DNA from: Bacteroidia bacterium
GTDB lineage: Bacteria; Bacteroidota; Bacteroidia; Bacteroidales; Azobacteroidaceae
NCBI GenBank assembly: GCA_025996695.1
Contig: BNTP01000110.1
Span: 1 to 7,169 of the forward strand
Direction of reading: 5' to 3'
DNA: 7,169 bases
This document shows positions 5,204 through 7,169 of the stretch, piece by piece. The translations under genes and the position numbers were made by a program. The notes below the pieces were generated by a model, which saw nothing but the letters and a program-made list of their open reading frames with translations, did not search any database and was not told the DNA's origin. Each line of letters opens with the position of its first letter. The first letter of the stretch is position 1.

Positions 5204-6576
5204 AACTGCCTGCCGATTTTATCGTGCGCACCAAAGCGTTGTTGGGCGACGAATGGGACGCTTTTGAACAGGCTCTGAATGCCGACAGCCCGACGAGCAT
5301 TCGCCTGAATCCATTCAAACGTCCTATCCCCAATCCTAAAGAGAGCGCAATCAGCCTCCCTTGCATGCAGGGAGAGGGGGGAGATGCCGGGACTGTCCCT
5401 GTCCCTTGGGCTTCCAACGCCTATTATTTGGAGGAACGCCCGTCGTTCACTCTCGACCCATTATTTCACGCGGGCAATTATTATGTGCAGGAAGCCTCCT
5501 CGATGGCGTTGGAAACAATCATTCAAAGTCAAGTCACACAGCCTGTGCGCGTCCTTGATTTGTGCGCCGCCCCAGGAGGAAAATCGACGCAATTATCAGC
5601 TGTGCTGCCTGAGGGAAGTCTTTTGGTTGCCAATGAAGTGATTCGGACGCGTGCCAACATTCTGTCGGAAAATTTGACTAAATGGGGCAATCCGCACACG
5701 ATTGTCTCCAACAACGACCCTGCGGAAATCGGCAAACTCGGTGCTTTTTTTGACGTGATTGTGGTCGACGCCCCCTGTTCGGGCGAAGGCATGTTTCGCA
5801 AAGATCCTGCCTCCATCGGCGAATGGTCGGTCGCCAATGTCCGATTGTGTGCCGAACGCCAACGCCGGATTGTAGCAGATGTGTGGCCGACCTTGCGCCC
5901 CGGCGGACTATTGATTTACAGCACGTGTACCTACAACCGCGATGAAAACGAAGAAAACATTTTTTGGATGTGTCGCGAGTTAGGGGCTTCGGTCGTAGAA
6001 GAACCACGCCGTTTCATGCCGCATCGCACGAAAGGCGAAGGATTTTTCATCGCTGCTGTCCGCAAACCGGATTCTGCTCCCGTTTGTCATTGCGGGCGTG
6101 ACCCGCAATCTCTTGAAAAGAAAAGGCACCACGCGGATAAGGGGGGCGCCGTAGCATGGCGCGTCGCGCCTCTATTGGCAAATCCAGACCAATTCCGCTT
6201 TTTTGAAGACAAAACCGGATTCACTGCCATCCCGATTGATGATGTGACAGATTATCTATTTTTGCAAGTGCGATTAAAAATCATCTCCGCAGGCGTGCTC
6301 TTAGGCGAAATGAAAGGCAAAGATTTTATCCCTTCACACAGTTTGGCCATGTCATGTGCTTTGTCGCCCGACGCTTTCCCAACCCTGGAATTAGACAAAA
6401 CGACTGCCCTGATCTACTTAAAAAAGGAAGCGTTGCAAAATGTAGCAGTGGACTTGCCAAAAGGGCACATTTTGGTCACCTATCTGGGTTGCCCGCTGGG
6501 TTTTGTCAAAAATATCGGCAATCGTGCCAATAATCTCTATCCGCACAAGTGGCGCGTGCGAATGAATTTAGTGTGA
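5200..6576 (+). CDS. rsmF: RsmF-like RNA (cytosine-C5)-methyltransferase with in-frame repeat insertions
   Basis: This is an RsmB/NOP-family m5C RNA methyltransferase of RsmF (YebU) type, probably acting on 16S rRNA; the exact target cytosine is not established by sequence. It has 458 residues. The order is an N-terminal RNA-binding part with TSIRLNP (32-38), SAM-binding motif I VLDLCAAPGGKST (118-130), motif IV DAPCSG with C193, and motif VI STCT with the catalytic nucleophile C243. A C-terminal PUA-like region ends in NLYPHKWRVRMNLV. Both cysteines of the two-cysteine mechanism are present, so the enzyme should be active. Two stretches look like palindromic repeats read in frame: residues about 51-67 and about 296-325. 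Both fall between conserved blocks, so they were probably tolerated as loops. The start at ATG 5200 overlaps the rsmE stop. The last 42 codons are duplicated in inverted orientation at 7043-7169. Confidence 0.92.
   Translation: MKLPADFIVRTKALLGDEWDAFEQALNADSPTSIRLNPFKRPIPNPKESAISLPCMQGEGGDAGTVPVPWASNAYYLEERPSFTLDPLFHAGNYYVQEASSMALETIIQSQVTQPVRVLDLCAAPGGKSTQLSAVLPEGSLLVANEVIRTRANILSENLTKWGNPHTIVSNNDPAEIGKLGAFFDVIVVDAPCSGEGMFRKDPASIGEWSVANVRLCAERQRRIVADVWPTLRPGGLLIYSTCTYNRDENEENIFWMCRELGASVVEEPRRFMPHRTKGEGFFIAAVRKPDSAPVCHCGRDPQSLEKKRHHADKGGAVAWRVAPLLANPDQFRFFEDKTGFTAIPIDDVTDYLFLQVRLKIISAGVLLGEMKGKDFIPSHSLAMSCALSPDAFPTLELDKTTALIYLKKEALQNVAVDLPKGHILVTYLGCPLGFVKNIGNRANNLYPHKWRVRMNLV
5356..5405. 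repeat. Palindromic repeat inside the RsmF-like gene (N-terminal insertion)
   Basis: CTCCCT (5356-5361) and AGGGAG (5369-5374) form a stem around TGCATGC. They are followed by a G-run and by GGGAC (5389-5393) facing two GTCCC copies (5395-5399 and 5401-5405). Translated in frame, it gives a stretch starting SLPCMQGEGG, typical of translated intergenic repeats in Bacteroidetes genomes and unlike a methyltransferase fold. It separates the conserved IRLNP block from the VPWA...YYLEERPSF block, which usually lie closer together in this family. Confidence 0.65.
6085..6170. repeat. CATTGCGGG palindromic repeat, copy 2, inside the RsmF-like gene
   Basis: ATTGCGGG (6089-6096) and CCCGCAAT (6102-6109) form an 8-bp stem. 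Positions 6085-6112 match the receptor-leader copy 1383-1410 at 26 of 28 bases but are read in a different frame (CHCGRDPQSL). The GC-rich tail contains a second palindrome, GGCGCG-T-CGCGCC (6158-6170). The segment lies after the catalytic domain and before the C-terminal PUA-like region, in a linker that varies among homologues. The downstream boundary is uncertain. Confidence 0.75.
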
Positions 6577-6641
6577 TGGACTCATATCTATAATATACGT
6601 TAAATCTGTCAAATAATGTGTGATTATATGAAAATAATTTG

Positions 6642-6649
6642 TACCTTTG
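6642..6649 (+). promoter_or_regulatory. Bacteroidetes -7 promoter element before candidate small RNA
   Basis: TACCTTTG is an exact TAnnTTTG. It is preceded by an AT-rich stretch (6580-6640), and TGTG (6617-6620), one mismatch from TTTG, lies 21 nt upstream as a possible -33 element. The expected start of transcription is near 6654-6657. No protein-like gene follows. Confidence 0.65.
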
Positions 6650-6654
6650 CTACT

Positions 6655-6868
6655 CAATGTGCATAAGACAGATGGAAAGCCATAAAAAAATATCGATCAT
6701 AACTTCCTTATTATCAGAAACTTACGAGGTGGAGGGGGGTAAAATCCCTTGCACAGGGACACCTGCGCATGGGGTTCCATGCATCTTCGCGAACCCCGCG
6801 ATAAGCCACATTTTCACAAACATACCAACAAGCCGTAATGGGACTTTCGAGTCTTGTTGGGGCTTTTT
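6655..6868 (+). ncRNA. Candidate structured non-coding RNA (about 210 nt)
   Basis: A promoter at 6642-6649 and a terminator-like hairpin at 6825-6868 bracket a sequence rich in complementary segments. AGGTG (6727-6731) pairs with CACCT (6760-6764) around a CCCT/AGGG hairpin (6746-6758). CGC plus GGGGTTC (6766-6777) pairs with GAACCCC plus GCG (6791-6800). TTATC (6711-6715) can pair with GATAA (6800-6804), enclosing both as a junction. A competing hairpin, GCATGG-GGTT-CCATGC (6767-6782), excludes the GGGGTTC pairing. AAAGCC (6676-6681) could pair with GGCTTT (6861-6866) to close the molecule. The open frame through here (ATG 6657) is cysteine- and proline-rich without a recognisable domain, and it continues through the terminator into repeats. 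No SRP, tmRNA or RNase P signature motif was recognised. A 6S-like regulator or a stranded riboswitch leader are possible alternatives. The end points are inferred. Confidence 0.45.
6825..6868 (+). terminator. Terminator-like hairpin with T-run
   Basis: CCAACAA (6825-6831) pairs with TTGTTGG (6854-6860), and inside it GACT-TTCG-AGTC (6842-6853) forms a 4-bp stem with a TTCG tetraloop. A 10-nt bulge lies on the left side. AGCC (6831-6834) with GGCT (6861-6864) is an alternative closing helix. Five T residues follow at 6864-6868. This fits a Rho-independent terminator ending the candidate RNA. Confidence 0.55.
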
Positions 6869-6875
6869 GCTATCG

Positions 6876-6897
6876 GTTGCGGCTTGTTGCGGCTTGT
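6876..6897. repeat. GTTGCGGCTT tandem repeat
   Basis: Two perfect copies of the 10-mer GTTGCGGCTT lie at 6876-6885 and 6886-6895, followed by a partial GT. It is a short slippage-type repeat between the terminator hairpin and the next interspersed repeat. Confidence 0.6.
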
Positions 6898-6900
6898 TCC

Positions 6901-6960
6901 GTCATTGCGAGGGCGGAGCCCGAAGCAAAGCAGCTGCTTTGGGTGCACGCCAAATTTCCC
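6901..6960. repeat. Interspersed palindromic repeat cluster
   Basis: GTCATTGCGAGGGCGGAGCC (6901-6920) is a variant of the GTCATTGCGAGG-type dispersed repeats common in bacterial genomes. It is followed by a perfect 16-bp palindrome, CAAAGCAGCTGCTTTG (6926-6941). Then comes GCACGCCAAATTTCCC (6945-6960), the exact reverse complement of 481-496 near the left end of the window. The cluster is non-coding. Confidence 0.7.
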
Positions 6961-7006
6961 CTATTATCCTTTTCACAGAGCGTTTTCGCGCTATCGCATT
7001 TTTTCG

Positions 7007-7014
7007 TAACTTTG
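7007..7014 (+). promoter_or_regulatory. Bacteroidetes -7 promoter element before a truncated gene start
   Basis: TAACTTTG is an exact TAnnTTTG. A TTTT (6983-6986), one mismatch from TTTG, lies 20 nt upstream as a weak -33 candidate. The ATG at 7027 follows after 12 nt, the same spacing as between the ruvC promoter element and the ruvC ATG. Confidence 0.55.
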
Positions 7015-7026
7015 TCATCAAAAACG

Positions 7027-7110
7027 ATGGAAACGAACAGTTCACTAAATTCATTCGCACGCGCCACTTGTGCGTATAGAGATTATTGGCACGCTTGCCG
7101 ATATTTTTGA
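7027..7110 (+). pseudogene. Truncated gene start (5 codons, then antisense to rsmF duplicate)
   Basis: Behind the promoter at 7007 an ATG opens a 27-codon frame. Only the first five codons (M-E-T-N-S) and one further base lie outside duplicated sequence. From 7043 on, the DNA is the reverse complement of the rsmF 3' end, so the remaining codons are antisense reading and stop at TGA 7108-7110. The simplest reading is that a promoter and start codon of an unrelated gene were left when the inverted duplication landed at 7042/7043. The original gene cannot be identified from five residues. A real 27-residue peptide is possible but unsupported. Confidence 0.4.
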
Positions 7111-7169
7111 CAAAACCCAGCGGGCAACCCAGATAGGTCACCAAAATGTGCCCTTTTGGCAAGTCCACT

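Larger units (their letters stand above)
6447..7169. repeat. 127-bp inverted repeat pair enclosing 469 bp
   Basis: Arms 6447-6573 and 7043-7169 are reverse complements with 3 mismatches and no gaps. They enclose 6574-7042, which carries the candidate RNA, its promoter and terminator, and the repeat cluster. The right arm touches the window edge, so its true length is unknown. Confidence 0.9.
6902..7169 (-). pseudogene. Inverted duplicate of the RsmF-like gene C-terminus (runs off the right edge)
   Basis: On the minus strand, 7169-7043 encodes the last 42 residues of the RsmF-like protein. It is identical to 6447-6573 except at three positions: a silent GTC to GTG, Asn to Lys (AAT to AAG) and Pro to Thr (CCG to ACG). 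The match ends exactly before the stop codon of the original (TGA 6574-6576). The copy therefore reads on for 46 unrelated residues through the repeat cluster to a stop at 6902-6904. It has no visible start here, and the upstream part lies outside the window, so a full second copy cannot be excluded. Two amino-acid changes in a well-conserved C-terminus plus the foreign tail suggest a decaying fragment. Confidence 0.8.

Noticed and set aside
5529..6007. Minus-strand open frames of about 90-110 codons inside the RsmF-like gene
   Set aside because: They are shadows of a well-supported coding sequence, with arginine- and serine-rich composition and no domains.
6655..6868. Known housekeeping RNA (SRP RNA, tmRNA or RNase P RNA)
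   Set aside because: I looked for the GGAAGGAAGCAGC-type SRP loop, a tmRNA tag and tRNA-like end, and the GAGGAAAGTCC motif of RNase P, and found none.
6639..7079. Open frame of 146 codons after the RsmF-like gene
   Set aside because: It starts inside a promoter element, passes through a terminator-like hairpin and the dispersed repeat cluster, and ends in antisense methyltransferase sequence. No domain is recognisable.

Overview
The window looks like a chromosomal segment of a Bacteroidota (Bacteroidetes) bacterium, probably from the Bacteroidales side. The evidence is the set of TAnnTTTG -7 promoter elements (539, 3701, 6642, 7007), A-rich rather than Shine-Dalgarno-rich leaders, a TonB-dependent receptor with a DEVVVTA-type TonB box, a DUF4491 protein, and interspersed palindromic repeats of a kind often seen in genomes of this phylum.

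Layout. Positions 3-272 are the C-terminal end of a transposase-like gene entering from the left. Positions 273-538 hold no convincing gene but contain several hairpin-forming repeats. ruvC (559-1122) follows, behind a promoter only 12 nt from its ATG. Positions 1119-1410 are a repeat island: a TTAGAGT heptad array, a nested inverted repeat, and a short CATTGCGGG palindrome that runs to within a few bases of the next start codon. A TonB-dependent outer-membrane receptor (1417-3690) comes next. After it a promoter at 3701 starts a tightly packed run: a surface-type lipoprotein with calycin-like character (3729-4193), a DUF4491 membrane protein (4205-4486), the 16S rRNA methyltransferase gene rsmE (4493-5203), and an RsmF-like RNA m5C methyltransferase gene (5200-6576) that overlaps rsmE by ATGA.

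The right-hand 590 bp is the least ordinary part. It has a promoter followed by about 210 nt of strongly base-pairing, non-protein-like sequence ending in a terminator-like hairpin (candidate small RNA, about 6655-6868). Then come repeats, a promoter plus start codon whose gene is cut off after five codons, and an inverted 127-bp duplicate (124 of 127 identical) of the 3' end of the RsmF-like gene that runs off the window edge.

Functionally, the receptor and lipoprotein look like an envelope uptake or binding pair. RsmE and the RsmF-like protein are rRNA modification enzymes, and RuvC is a housekeeping Holliday junction resolvase. The main theme of the window is repeat activity: palindromic repeats have entered coding sequence in frame (twice in the RsmF-like gene), have replaced the native leader of the receptor gene, and accompany an inverted partial gene duplication. 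I see no CRISPR array, tRNA, rRNA or recognisable defence system. The best candidate for something undescribed is the structured RNA locus at 6642-6868.
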